Below are positions 1-8,051 of a stretch of 64,000 nucleotides of DNA, piece by piece. A program made the position numbers and the translations under genes. Source of the stretch: Flavobacteriales bacterium (lineage in GTDB: Bacteria; Bacteroidota; Bacteroidia; Flavobacteriales_F; PHOS-HE28); assembly GCA_016713865.1 (NCBI GenBank), contig JADJOG010000022.1:5579-69578 (forward strand). Direction: 5' to 3'. Positions within the stretch are counted from its first letter, which is position 1. Each line of letters begins with the position of its first letter. The notes below the pieces were generated by a model that did not search any database, was not told the DNA's origin, and worked only from the letters and a program-made list of their open reading frames with translations.

Positions 1-2
1 AA

Positions 3-488
3 ATGCCGATGGTTAACGTGCAGGTCGATGGATATAGCATCATCCGTAAGCGCGACATCAACATCGGCATGGCCGCCGCGCTGCCCTCGGGCAATTTGAT
101 CGTGCCGGTGATCAAGAACGCCGATCAACTCAACCTCGTGGGCCTGGCCAAGAAGGTGAATGACCTGGCCAACCGCGCCCGAGCAGGAAAACTGCAGCCT
201 GATGAGGTCGCAGGAGGCACCTACACGGTTACGAACGTGGGCACCTTCGGCAATGTGCTGGGCACGCCCGTGATCAACCAGCCCCAAGTGGCCATCATGG
301 CAACAGGTGCTATCCGGAAAAAGCCCGCTGTGATCGAAACCCCAACCGGCGACATGATCGGCATACGGCACCAGATGTTCTTGAGCCATAGCTACGACCA
401 CCGCGTGGTTGACGGCGCCTTGGGCGGGCGTTTCGTTCGCCGGGTTGCCGACATCCTCGAAGCTTGGAGCATTGACCAGCCTTACTGA
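3..488 (+). CDS. 2-oxoacid dehydrogenase E2 acyltransferase, C-terminal part
   Basis: This is the catalytic C-terminal domain of a dihydrolipoyl acyltransferase (E2) of a pyruvate, oxoglutarate or branched-chain 2-oxoacid dehydrogenase complex. It moves the acyl group from lipoyl-lysine to CoA in the cytoplasm. The reading frame is open from the window edge, so the lipoyl and E1/E3-binding domains lie outside. Visible signatures are the GTFGNVLGTPVINQPQ segment, typical of the E2 core, and the active-site motif HSYDHRVVDG near the end, with catalytic His and Asp. Which complex it serves cannot be decided from this fragment. Confidence 0.9.
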   Translation: MPMVNVQVDGYSIIRKRDINIGMAAALPSGNLIVPVIKNADQLNLVGLAKKVNDLANRARAGKLQPDEVAGGTYTVTNVGTFGNVLGTPVINQPQVAIMATGAIRKKPAVIETPTGDMIGIRHQMFLSHSYDHRVVDGALGGRFVRRVADILEAWSIDQPY

Positions 489-550
489 AGCCAAGAAAGG
501 GAAAATCCTACCTTGCCCCCATCTCTCCGACTCTATCCGAGACCACTTCG

Positions 551-2785
551 ATGATGAAAGGCTACCGCCCCCTTCTCGCAGCCGTATTCACTGCTGCTAG
601 CGCGATCTCGCTCGCTCAAGGCAACACTTCCTTCAATTGGAAATTCGAGGAGGGCAACAAGCTGATGGAAGAGAAGCTCTTCAATCAAGCCGCCGAGATC
701 TGGAAGGAATTGCTCGCAACGGACACGGATAACGCCAACCTGAACTACAAACTCGGGCTCTGCTACTACAGCTCTTACAACCAGAAAGCCAAAGCGCTGC
801 CCTACCTCGAGCGTGCCTCTGAACTGCGCAAGAGCGGCAGCTATGGCGGTTTCAACCAAAGCGGTTACGACCCCTTTGAGCCGCGTGAGCGCAACGCGCC
901 CGTGGAAGTGGACTATTACCTGGGCCGCACTTACCACTTGAATGAGCAGTTCGACAAAGCAGACCTGTTCTACCAGAAGTTCCTCGATGGCGTGGACGCG
1001 CGCCATGCCATGCGACCATTGGCTGCCCGCGGCAAAGAGCAGACTGCCAGCGCCCGAGAGCTGCGCAAGAATCCAGTGGGCTATCAGGTGAGCAATGTTG
1101 GACCCGTGATCAATAACGATCATCCGGATTTCAGCCCTGTGCTTTCTGTGGATGGCAATGCCTTGTTCTATACCAGCCGCCGGATCCGACCCGATAGCAG
1201 CAACAAGACCATCCTCGACCCGATCGCCGGACTGCCTTTCGAGAACATCTACGTGAGCTATAAGGACCGCGAGGGCAACTGGCAGGCTCCCGAACTGCTC
1301 AATATCAACCCTTCTGGGGCAGGCCATTTGGCCAGCGTGAACGTGGCCGCCGATGGACAGACACTTTATATCTACCGCGATGACGGCGGTGATGGCAACA
1401 TTTACGAAAGCAAGCTCGTGGGTGAGGTCTGGAGCGACCCCGTGCTCATGGGCAGCGACATCAATACGCGCTCCTGGGAAACGCACGGCGCCCTTACCGC
1501 CGATGGCAACACCTTCTACTTCATCAGCAATCGTCCTGGTGGCAAAGGCGGACGCGACATATACCGCGTAGTGCGCTTGCCGAATGGCGCGTGGAGCAAG
1601 GCGCAGAACCTTGGTAGCGTGGTGAATACCGCATACGATGAGGACGGCGTATTCATCCACCCGAATGGCCGTACCATGTATTTCGGGTCGGTCGGGCACA
1701 ACAGCATGGGCGGCTTCGACATCTTCAAGACCGAATTGCAGGACGACGGCACTTGGACGCCTCCTGTGAATCTGGGCTATCCCCTGAACACCGTTGATGA
1801 CGATGTATTCTTCATCACCACGGCCGATGGCCGTCGAGGCTATTTCAGCAGCGATCAAATGGGTGGCCATGGCGAGAAGGACATCTATTTCGTCGATTTC
1901 CCGAGCGATGCTGAAAGTGAAGGATTGGCCGTGCTAAAGGGCTTCATCATTCCTGCACCTGGCGAGGGCCTGCCGCCAAGCACCATCCTCTATGTGACAG
2001 ACAAGAGCACCGGGGAGGTGAAGACCTACAAGCCCCGTCAGCGCGATGGTGTTTATGTGGCCATACTGCCGCCGTGCCGCGAATACAACCTGGATTATCG
2101 CGTGAACGACAAGACGGTGCATACCGAAGACATCTTCGTCGAATGCGAGAGCGCCTATCAAGAGATCAACAAGGAGATCTACCTCTCACCTGTGTCACTT
2201 GGCGGACCCGCGAGCATCGTGGACCTGCCGAAAGGCTCGCCCCCCGGCAAGAAGGAGCCCGGCGTTCCTGTGAAGCCTAAAGACACCGTGCAGGGTGGCA
2301 TCGCGGATAGCGTGGAGATGATCACGGATCCGAAGACCGGCAAGCTGCGCCCGAAGACCGATGCGGAAAAGGAAAAGGAGAAGACCGGGAAGCACGTTGC
2401 GCCAGACGCGAGCTATGCGGATGAATATGCCAAGTTTTACGCGTACAACGTCAAGGACATAGACCAGAGCGAAGCGCGGTGGAAGGAGTTCATTGACGTG
2501 GTGGCCAAATTGATCACGGAGAAGGGCGAGGCCCGTATCGTGATCGAAGGAAGCGCCAGCAAGGTGCCAACCAAGACCTTCGGCACGAACGAGAACCTGA
2601 GCAAGCAGCGCATGGAGGATGCGCGCAAGCGCTTGGTGGAAGCCATCCGCCAGCGCGGTTTGGATGCCGACAAGCTGCGCTTGGAAGCCGTGAATCATTT
2701 GGTTCAGGGACCCAAGTACATTGGCGATTATCAGAACTCGGATAAGTACGGCAAGTTCCAGTACGTGAAGTTGAAGGCGCGGTAG
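551..2785 (+). CDS. OmpA-family outer-membrane protein with TPR, PD40 and carboxypeptidase-regulatory-like domains
   Basis: A 744-residue exported protein with a signal peptide (about residues 1-23, ending SAISLAQ). Domains in order: TPR-like helices (about 25-120), WD40-like PD40 repeats (about 185-450, with recurring segments such as FYFISNRPGGKGGRDIY and MYFGSVGHNSMGGFDIF), a carboxypeptidase-regulatory-like beta domain (about 455-545), a Pro/Lys-rich linker, and an OmpA-like peptidoglycan-binding domain (about 640-744) with an NLSKQRMEDARKRL helix. This order is that of PorE-type proteins of the type IX secretion system, which link the outer-membrane complex to peptidoglycan; related gliding or structural proteins share it. 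The start could also be the second Met, one codon later. Assignment to PorE itself is inference. Confidence 0.85.
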   Translation: MMKGYRPLLAAVFTAASAISLAQGNTSFNWKFEEGNKLMEEKLFNQAAEIWKELLATDTDNANLNYKLGLCYYSSYNQKAKALPYLERASELRKSGSYGGFNQSGYDPFEPRERNAPVEVDYYLGRTYHLNEQFDKADLFYQKFLDGVDARHAMRPLAARGKEQTASARELRKNPVGYQVSNVGPVINNDHPDFSPVLSVDGNALFYTSRRIRPDSSNKTILDPIAGLPFENIYVSYKDREGNWQAPELLNINPSGAGHLASVNVAADGQTLYIYRDDGGDGNIYESKLVGEVWSDPVLMGSDINTRSWETHGALTADGNTFYFISNRPGGKGGRDIYRVVRLPNGAWSKAQNLGSVVNTAYDEDGVFIHPNGRTMYFGSVGHNSMGGFDIFKTELQDDGTWTPPVNLGYPLNTVDDDVFFITTADGRRGYFSSDQMGGHGEKDIYFVDFPSDAESEGLAVLKGFIIPAPGEGLPPSTILYVTDKSTGEVKTYKPRQRDGVYVAILPPCREYNLDYRVNDKTVHTEDIFVECESAYQEINKEIYLSPVSLGGPASIVDLPKGSPPGKKEPGVPVKPKDTVQGGIADSVEMITDPKTGKLRPKTDAEKEKEKTGKHVAPDASYADEYAKFYAYNVKDIDQSEARWKEFIDVVAKLITEKGEARIVIEGSASKVPTKTFGTNENLSKQRMEDARKRLVEAIRQRGLDADKLRLEAVNHLVQGPKYIGDYQNSDKYGKFQYVKLKAR

Positions 2786-2832
2786 CGCAAAGATCGCATG
2801 CCGGACGCTGTGCTCGCGAATCGCGTTCCTGC

Positions 2833-3534
2833 ATGACGAATCAGGAGATTCCGAAAGAGAGCCTAGGGCGCTTCTCATGGAAGCGGTCCATCACCTCTTA
2901 CACCCGCGTGCACAACTGGGTGAGCAGGTATATCACGCCGTTCACGCGCAACAAGGGCTGGTTGCTGCGCAAGCGCCGATGGAAGGACCTCGACTACTTG
3001 AACGTCGGTTGCGGTTACGGCCTGTACAGTGGGTTCGTGAACATGGACATCATCTGGAAGCCGGGGGTGCTCGTGTGGGATATCGCTCGGATCGCGCGCG
3101 ACCCATTGCCCTTTCCGGATAACCGGTTCAAGGGCATCTATACGGAGCATTGCCTCGAGCACGTCGAACTCGACGAGGCATGCGCGAACATGCGCGAATG
3201 GCATCGCGTGCTTAAGCCAGGAGGAACCGTGCGCGTGATCGTTCCTGATGGCGAGATCTACATCGACGGCTGGATCGCGCATCGCGAAGGCAAGCATGTT
3301 GAACTGCCCTATGCCAAGCAATGGGGCGAGGCCACGCCGATGATGAGCCTCAACCGCGTGGGCCGCGATGCGCACAAGTACCTCTATGATGGGGAAACGC
3401 TCATCCACCTGCTGCGCGAGGCCGGTTTCAGCGAGGTGCGCAAACTCTCCTTCATGCAAGGGCGGGACCCGATGCTGCTGAAGGACAGCAAGAGCCGGGA
3501 GTGGGAATCGCTCTACGTGGAAGCCATCAAGTAA
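2833..3534 (+). CDS. Class I SAM-dependent methyltransferase
   Basis: A 233-residue cytoplasmic methyltransferase of the Methyltransf_11 type. The SAM-binding motif I is seen as YLNVGCGYG (about residue 56), followed by an acidic NMDII segment, a motif with TEHCLEHVE, and the post-motif LKPGGTVRVIVPDG. The substrate is unknown; proteins with this EHCLEH segment often sit in surface-polysaccharide or lipid loci. It is followed after 3 bases by the exonuclease gene, so the two are likely cotranscribed. Confidence 0.8.
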   Translation: MTNQEIPKESLGRFSWKRSITSYTRVHNWVSRYITPFTRNKGWLLRKRRWKDLDYLNVGCGYGLYSGFVNMDIIWKPGVLVWDIARIARDPLPFPDNRFKGIYTEHCLEHVELDEACANMREWHRVLKPGGTVRVIVPDGEIYIDGWIAHREGKHVELPYAKQWGEATPMMSLNRVGRDAHKYLYDGETLIHLLREAGFSEVRKLSFMQGRDPMLLKDSKSREWESLYVEAIK

Positions 3535-3537
3535 GTC

Positions 3538-4311
3538 ATGCGCCTTACCCTCGAACGCCCCCTCGCCTTCTTCGACCTGGAAACCACCGGCACGCGCATC
3601 GGCAAGGACCGTATCGTGCAGATCGGCATCGTTCGACTGATGCCCGACGGCACGCGAAGCAGCTACCAGACCTTGGTGAATCCGCAGATGCCCATCCCTG
3701 CTGAGGCCACCGCCATCCACGGCATCACGGACCTCGATGTGGCCATGGCCCCTACCCTCGACGCCGTGGCCAAGGATGTGCTGAACGAACTCAGCGGCTG
3801 CGACCTCTCTGGTTTCAACGTGATGCGCTTCGATGTGCCTTTCCTCGCAGAGGAGCTTTACCGCGTTGGCGTGGAATGGGACCATACGAGCTTGCGCATC
3901 GTTGATGTGCAGCGCATCTACCACCAGATGGAGCCGCGCAACCTCAGTGCGGCCTTGAAGTTCTACTGCAACCGCGAGCACGAAGGCGCGCACGATGCCC
4001 TAGCCGATGTAGAAGCCACGGCCGATGTGCTGCTGGCGCAACTGGAGCGCTACCCTGAGCAGTTGCAAGGCACCGTTGATTTCCTCGGCGAGCTCAGCGG
4101 CGATCGCAAGCGCAGCCCCGATGCAGCGGGCAAACTGAAGTTCGATGAGCGCGGCGCCATCTGCCTCACCTTCGGCAAGTACAACGGCTGGTCGTTGGAG
4201 AACATCGGCCGCAACGATCCCGGCTACCTCCAGTGGCTGATGACAAAGGCCGATCTGCCCGGCAGCACCTTGGCCGTGATGCGCAACGCGCTAGCTGACC
4301 TGAACGCATGA
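3538..4311 (+). CDS. DEDDh 3'-5' exonuclease (DnaQ-like) with C-terminal extension
   Basis: A 257-residue exonuclease. The metal-binding DEDDh residues are visible: FFDLETTG (Exo I, about residue 12), GFNVMRFDVPFL (Exo II, about 93) and HDALADVEAT (Exo III, about 152, with the general-base His). The C-terminal region (about 200-255) has the FGKYNGWSLENI and DPGYLQWLM pattern found at the end of Bacteroidota DnaQ-like and exonuclease X-like proteins. The role could be proofreading, repair or RNA processing; it is not fused to a polymerase. Its stop overlaps the following ATG (ATGA), a sign of translational coupling to the FAH-family gene. Confidence 0.88.
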   Translation: MRLTLERPLAFFDLETTGTRIGKDRIVQIGIVRLMPDGTRSSYQTLVNPQMPIPAEATAIHGITDLDVAMAPTLDAVAKDVLNELSGCDLSGFNVMRFDVPFLAEELYRVGVEWDHTSLRIVDVQRIYHQMEPRNLSAALKFYCNREHEGAHDALADVEATADVLLAQLERYPEQLQGTVDFLGELSGDRKRSPDAAGKLKFDERGAICLTFGKYNGWSLENIGRNDPGYLQWLMTKADLPGSTLAVMRNALADLNA

Positions 4312-4912
4312 AGATCATCTGCATCGGCCGCAACTACGGCGAGCATACCAAAGAGCTTGGCAACGCCCTCCCTGAAGAGCCTGTGGTATTCCTGAAGCCA
4401 GAGAGCACGTTGCTTCAGCAAGGAGGACCTATCAAGCTTCCGCGCTTCAGCAACGATATCCACCATGAGATCGAATTGGTTCTATCGCACGGCGCAACAT
4501 GGCAAAAGTCGAAGCGAATGGTGTCACCATTGGCCTCGACCTAACCGCGCGCGATGTGCAGCAGGAACTAAAGTCGATAGGATTGCCGTGGGAGAAAGCC
4601 AAGGCCTTCGATGGCTCGGCATACGTGGCGGACTCATTCACCGCCGTGGAATCGTTCCCGGCAGGCCACCACACCTGACTTCAGCTGAAGAAGAATGGAG
4701 TCGTTGTGCAAGAAGGCCACAATGGCGAAATGATCTTCGATGTGGTCACTCTAATCGCTCATGTGGAGCGCTACATGCGCATCGAAACCGGCGACCTGCT
4801 CTTCACAGGTACCCCAGCGGGAGTTGGCCCGATTGCCCCCGGGGACCGGCTCGAAGGCTACCTCTTGGACGCGAAGAAGTTCGACCTGCGCGTGGAAGGC
4901 CCCACTCCCTAG
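4308..4912 (+). pseudogene. Fumarylacetoacetate hydrolase family gene, decayed
   Basis: The family is recognisable in pieces: MKIICIGRNYGEHTKEL and VVFLKPESTLL at the start, then in another frame LTARDVQQELKSIGLPW and EKAKAFDGSA (from about 4499), then EGHNGEMIFDVVTLIAHV and FTGTPAGVGPI to the end. Members are metal-dependent acylpyruvases or oxaloacetate decarboxylases of about 200 residues. Here there is a frameshift near 4485-4500, apparently with loss of some residues between ELVLS and GLDLTARD, and an in-frame TGA at 4676-4678. With two kinds of lesion plus an apparent deletion, it is probably inactive, though sequence error could explain part of it. Confidence 0.8.
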
Positions 4913-4919
4913 GGAAGGC

Positions 4920-4927
4920 TAGATTTG
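4920..4927 (+). promoter_or_regulatory. TAnnTTTG promoter box for kdsA
   Basis: TAGATTTG fits the Bacteroidota -7 consensus TAnnTTTG and ends only 6 bases before the kdsA ATG at 4934. Transcription would start at or within a few bases of the start codon. No matching -33 TTG is seen at the usual distance. Confidence 0.5.
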
Positions 4928-4933
4928 CCGCCC

Positions 4934-5767
4934 ATGACCAAGATCGTCCAAGTCGGCAATATCGCCTGCGGTTCCGACCAGCTCTTCCTCATCTCCGGTC
5001 CGTGCGTGATCGAGACCGAGGATGTGCTGCTGCGCACCGCCGAGAAGCTCAAGGAAGTGAGCGAGCGCATGAAAGTGCCCGTGATCTACAAGAGCAGCTT
5101 CACCAAGGACAACCGCAGCAGCGTGGACTTCTACCAAGGCCCAGGCCTGGATGAAGGACTGAAAATGCTCGCGCGCATCAAGAAGGACTTCGGCTTCCCG
5201 ATCCTCACCGACATCCATTACCCCAGCCAGGCCAGGCCCGCCGCCGAGGTGTGCGACGTGCTGCAGATCCCAGCCTATCTGGTGATGCAGACCACCTTGG
5301 TGACCGAGGCCGCGAAGACCGGTGCCGTGATCAACCTGAAGCACGCGCAATTCCTCGCGCCGGACAACATGATCAAGCCCGCCGATAAGTGCGTGAGTGT
5401 GGGCAATGACAAGATCATCCTCACCGAGCGCGGTTACACCTTCGGCTACAACGACCTCATCGTGGATCCACGCGCCTTTTACCACATGCGCAAAACGGGC
5501 TATCCCGTCGTCTTCGACATCACGCACAGCATCCGCAAGTACGGCATCCCCAGCGCAGACCCACGCGGCGGCAACCGCGACGTGATGCCCACCATCGCCC
5601 GCGCCGGTGTGGCCGCCGGGGTGGACGGCGTGTTCATTGAAACGCACCCCGACCCCAGCAAAGCCCTCTGCGACGCTGCGAGCCAACTCTGCGTGTACGA
5701 CCTGGAGGAATTCCTGAAACCCCTGGTCGATCTTCACGCCGTGGAGGTGAAGCACCGGATGAACTAG
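4934..5767 (+). CDS. kdsA: 3-deoxy-8-phosphooctulonate synthase (Kdo-8-P synthase)
   Basis: Condenses phosphoenolpyruvate with D-arabinose 5-phosphate to Kdo-8-phosphate, for the lipopolysaccharide core. The 277 residues match family length. SGPCVIE near residue 20 carries the Cys of the metal-dependent class, KDNRSSVDFYQGPGLDEG is the arabinose-phosphate binding segment, and FIETHPDP carries a metal-ligand His. One deviation: the usual KKGQF/KKPQF strand reads NLKHAQFLAP. ATG 4934 is preferred over an upstream TTG at 4925 because that TTG lies inside the promoter box. It is followed by a transaldolase-CBS fusion and a KdsC-like phosphatase, so the three probably form one pathway unit. Confidence 0.93.
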   Translation: MTKIVQVGNIACGSDQLFLISGPCVIETEDVLLRTAEKLKEVSERMKVPVIYKSSFTKDNRSSVDFYQGPGLDEGLKMLARIKKDFGFPILTDIHYPSQARPAAEVCDVLQIPAYLVMQTTLVTEAAKTGAVINLKHAQFLAPDNMIKPADKCVSVGNDKIILTERGYTFGYNDLIVDPRAFYHMRKTGYPVVFDITHSIRKYGIPSADPRGGNRDVMPTIARAGVAAGVDGVFIETHPDPSKALCDAASQLCVYDLEEFLKPLVDLHAVEVKHRMN

Positions 5768-5841
5768 CCGCAAAGGCGCAAAGACGCAAGGAACCCAAAG
5801 CCAAAACCCGCCGCATTCTTCGCGCCTCTGCGCCTCTGCGG
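5768..5841. repeat. Intergenic imperfect palindrome of the GCAAAGGCGCAAAGACGC type
   Basis: The left arm CCGCAAAGGCGCAAAGACGC (5768-5787) pairs with the right arm GCGCCTCTGCGCCTCTGCGG (5822-5841) with only a few mismatches. It fills most of the gap between kdsA and the transaldolase-CBS gene and could form a strong hairpin in RNA. Short intergenic repeats of this composition are known to be scattered in environmental bacterial genomes; only one copy is in this window. Confidence 0.6.
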
Positions 5842-5854
5842 CCAAACCAACACC

Positions 5855-6877
5855 ATGGAACTCTACCTCGACAGCGCCGACATCAAGGAGATCGACGAAG
5901 CCTTCAAGCTCGGATTCCTCACCGGCCTCACCACCACGCCCACATTCATGCACCGCGGCGGCGTGAAGGACATCGACAAGATGATCCTCGACCTCGCGAA
6001 GAAGGTGCCCATCCTGCAGGTGGAAGCCCTCGGCGAAACCGCTGAAGAAGTGGTGAAGGAGGCGGAGCGCCAACTGAAGATGGGCCTGAAGAAGGATACC
6101 ACCGTCTTCAAGATCCCTGTGAGTTTGGAAGGATTGCGCGCCTGCAGAATGCTCCGCAACAAGGGCATCATGGTGAACGTGCACCTGGTTTACACCATCC
6201 AGCAAGCGTACATGGCCATGCAGGCCGGCGCCAGCTACGTGTGCCCGCTGGTGGGCCGCTTGCAGGATCAAGGTCATGACGCCCTCGCCCTCGTGGAGCA
6301 ATGCGTGCGCGCCGTGAACTACTACGGCTACGACACCAAGATCATGTTCAGCAGCGTGCGCACCGTGGAGCATGTGCGCAATGCGGTTGACCTCGGCGTT
6401 CACACGATCACCGTGCCTTGGAAGCTGATGAAGCAGCTCACCGACAACCATTTCACGGCCATCGGCACCAAGCAGTTCTATGTGGATACGCGCCTGATCA
6501 CCATGAAGGTGAAGGATGTGCTCTCGCGCAAGAACCCGATCGTGAAGGACAGTGCCACCGTGAGCGAAGCGCTCGTGGAAATGACCAAGCACGGCTTCGG
6601 CGCGGTGATGGTGGTTGATGCGAAGGGCAAGAATCTGGGCGTCTTCACCGACGGCGGCCTGCGCCGCGGCATCGAGAAGGAGGGCAACAAATTCCTCACG
6701 AAGAAGCTGAGCACCCTCAAGTTCAACGCGCCGTTCACCATCAGTCCCGAAGCGCTTCTCGATGATGCGCAGAAGGCCTTCAAGGAGCACAAGGTGGATA
6801 CACTGAGCGTGAGCGAGAACGGCAAGCAGCTGGGTATGCTGGATATCCAGGATCTGATGAAGGCGATTTCTGCCTGA
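5855..6877 (+). CDS. Transaldolase-family protein fused to a KdsD-like CBS domain pair
   Basis: A 340-residue protein. Residues 1-210 are a small transaldolase/fructose-6-phosphate aldolase barrel: Asp6 in MELYLDSAD, Schiff-base Lys86 in FKIPVSLEGL, Arg135 in GRLQDQG and SSVR near 166. Residues 218-338 are two CBS motifs whose LGVFTDGGLRRGI segment is close to the CBS pair of arabinose-5-phosphate isomerase KdsD (GIFTDGDLRR). Several aldolase residues are changed: the TTNPS signature reads TTTPT (Asn28 to Thr), the usual Thr near 110 is His, and the aromatic residue near 132 is Leu. Lying between kdsA and a kdsC-like gene, it may supply or control arabinose 5-phosphate, or make a different sugar phosphate. 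Domain calls are firm; the function is inference. Confidence 0.85.
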   Translation: MELYLDSADIKEIDEAFKLGFLTGLTTTPTFMHRGGVKDIDKMILDLAKKVPILQVEALGETAEEVVKEAERQLKMGLKKDTTVFKIPVSLEGLRACRMLRNKGIMVNVHLVYTIQQAYMAMQAGASYVCPLVGRLQDQGHDALALVEQCVRAVNYYGYDTKIMFSSVRTVEHVRNAVDLGVHTITVPWKLMKQLTDNHFTAIGTKQFYVDTRLITMKVKDVLSRKNPIVKDSATVSEALVEMTKHGFGAVMVVDAKGKNLGVFTDGGLRRGIEKEGNKFLTKKLSTLKFNAPFTISPEALLDDAQKAFKEHKVDTLSVSENGKQLGMLDIQDLMKAISA

Positions 6878-6991
6878 GCACACTTGCCCCCAGCTCGCTG
6901 CATGTCGAGAGCTTACATATTGCGGTCAGTCAGAAACCGCAACGCGTAACGCGTTAACACGCAACGCAGTTCACCCTCCAACGATGCAACC

Positions 6992-7630
6992 GTGGGTTCC
7001 GAGGCCGACTTCAGAGCCCGCCTCTCCCGCATCCGCGCCGTGCTCTTCGATTGGGATGGCGTGTTCAACGACGGCTGGAAGGACCAGGAAGGCGGCAGTC
7101 CGTTCTCCGAGGTTGGCAGCATGGGTGTGAACATGCTCCGCTTCGGGCTGTGGTTGCAGAACAAGGAGCAGCTTCCATACGCTGCGGTGATCACCGGCCA
7201 ACACAACGCCTTCGCAGAGAAGTTCACGCAGCGCGAAAAGCTGCACGGCGTCTACATTGGCTACATCGACAAGCGCGAGGCCTTCGATGACTTCGTGCAG
7301 AAGCATAATCTGAAGGGGGAAGAGGTCGCCTTCTTCTTCGACGATGCCATCGACCTGGCGGTGGCCGATCGCTGCGGCCTCCGCATCCTGATGTGGAGCG
7401 CTGCTGGTGAGCGTTTCGCGCAGCATGCCATCGCACGCGGCAGCGTGGATATGGCCACTTCGCTCAGCGGCGGTCAGAACGGCTTGCGCGAAGCCACCGA
7501 TACCCTGCTCACCCTCATGGGCCGCTACGGCGAGGCGATTGACAACCGAGCGGCATACAGCGAGACTTATCAGCGCTACCTAACGCAGCGGCAGGCCGCG
7601 GTTCCGGAAGTGCTGAAGGCGTCGCGCTAA
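6992..7630 (+). CDS. kdsC: KdsC-like HAD phosphatase
   Basis: A 212-residue HAD-superfamily phosphatase, probably removing phosphate from Kdo-8-phosphate after KdsA. Motif I is LFDWDGVFNDGW (nucleophile and acid/base Asp), motif II is AVITGQHN and motif IV is FFFDDAIDLAVADRCGL. KdsC normally reads DVDGVLTDG and is about 170-190 residues; here Val is Trp and there is a C-terminal extension of about 40 residues, so the substrate may differ. The start is GTG at 6992; the nearby ATG at 6984 is in another frame. It ends 7 bases from the convergent DUF2141 gene. Confidence 0.75.
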   Translation: MGSEADFRARLSRIRAVLFDWDGVFNDGWKDQEGGSPFSEVGSMGVNMLRFGLWLQNKEQLPYAAVITGQHNAFAEKFTQREKLHGVYIGYIDKREAFDDFVQKHNLKGEEVAFFFDDAIDLAVADRCGLRILMWSAAGERFAQHAIARGSVDMATSLSGGQNGLREATDTLLTLMGRYGEAIDNRAAYSETYQRYLTQRQAAVPEVLKASR

Positions 7631-7637
7631 CCTCCTA

Positions 7638-8051
7638 CTACTTCAGCTTCACCGCCGTCACCACCGGCACATGCCCGATGGTCACCGACGCGTCCTCGAA
7701 TGAGGGGGGGCCGAAGCTGCCACGCGCGTCGTTGCCGAACCCATAAGGCTCATTCGGGATTCCCATCCAGTTGGTGTCGAGCTTGCCATTGGCGTTCGCA
7801 TCGTGGAAGACCTTGATCGCATGCTGGCCCGGAGGAATCGTGAGGAAGAACGCTCGCAGTTTGGCACCGGAAGCCTCTAGCGTCTTCGTAATGCACCCTT
7901 TCTCGGTAACGTAGGCCTCTTTGCTGGGGCACACGGCCACCATCAACTTGCCCCCAGCTTCGGGCTTGTTCAGGAAGATATCGATGGTGAGCGAGCCTTG
8001 CGATCGGCAAATGAGCGGCAACAACACCATTGGGAACAAAATCAAGCGCAT
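7638..8051 (-). CDS. DUF2141 domain protein
   Basis: A 137-residue secreted protein with a short signal peptide ending near CRSQG. The DUF2141 hallmarks are visible: AIKVFHDANANGKLDTNW followed by MGIPNEPYGFGNDA. The family is found mainly in Bacteroidota and is thought to be an extracytoplasmic beta-sandwich; no activity is established. Its start overlaps the end of aat by 10 bases, making it the last gene of the mnmA-lipoprotein-protease-aat-DUF2141 run. Confidence 0.85.
   Translation of the reverse strand: MRLILFPMVLLPLICRSQGSLTIDIFLNKPEAGGKLMVAVCPSKEAYVTEKGCITKTLEASGAKLRAFFLTIPPGQHAIKVFHDANANGKLDTNWMGIPNEPYGFGNDARGSFGPPSFEDASVTIGHVPVVTAVKLK

Noticed and set aside
4676..4678. TGA in the FAH gene as a selenocysteine codon
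   Set aside because: It lies in a variable loop, not at a catalytic Cys position, no SECIS-like hairpin follows, and the gene also has a frameshift.
4919..6883. Long minus-strand open frame of 654 codons opposite kdsA and the transaldolase-CBS gene
   Set aside because: It is antisense to two clear genes, is rich in His, Leu and Val as expected from the reverse strand of high-GC coding sequence, and has no recognisable domain.
6915..6975. AACGCGTAACGCGTT repeats before the KdsC-like gene as an operator
   Set aside because: Short low-complexity palindrome without a second copy elsewhere in the window or a candidate regulator.
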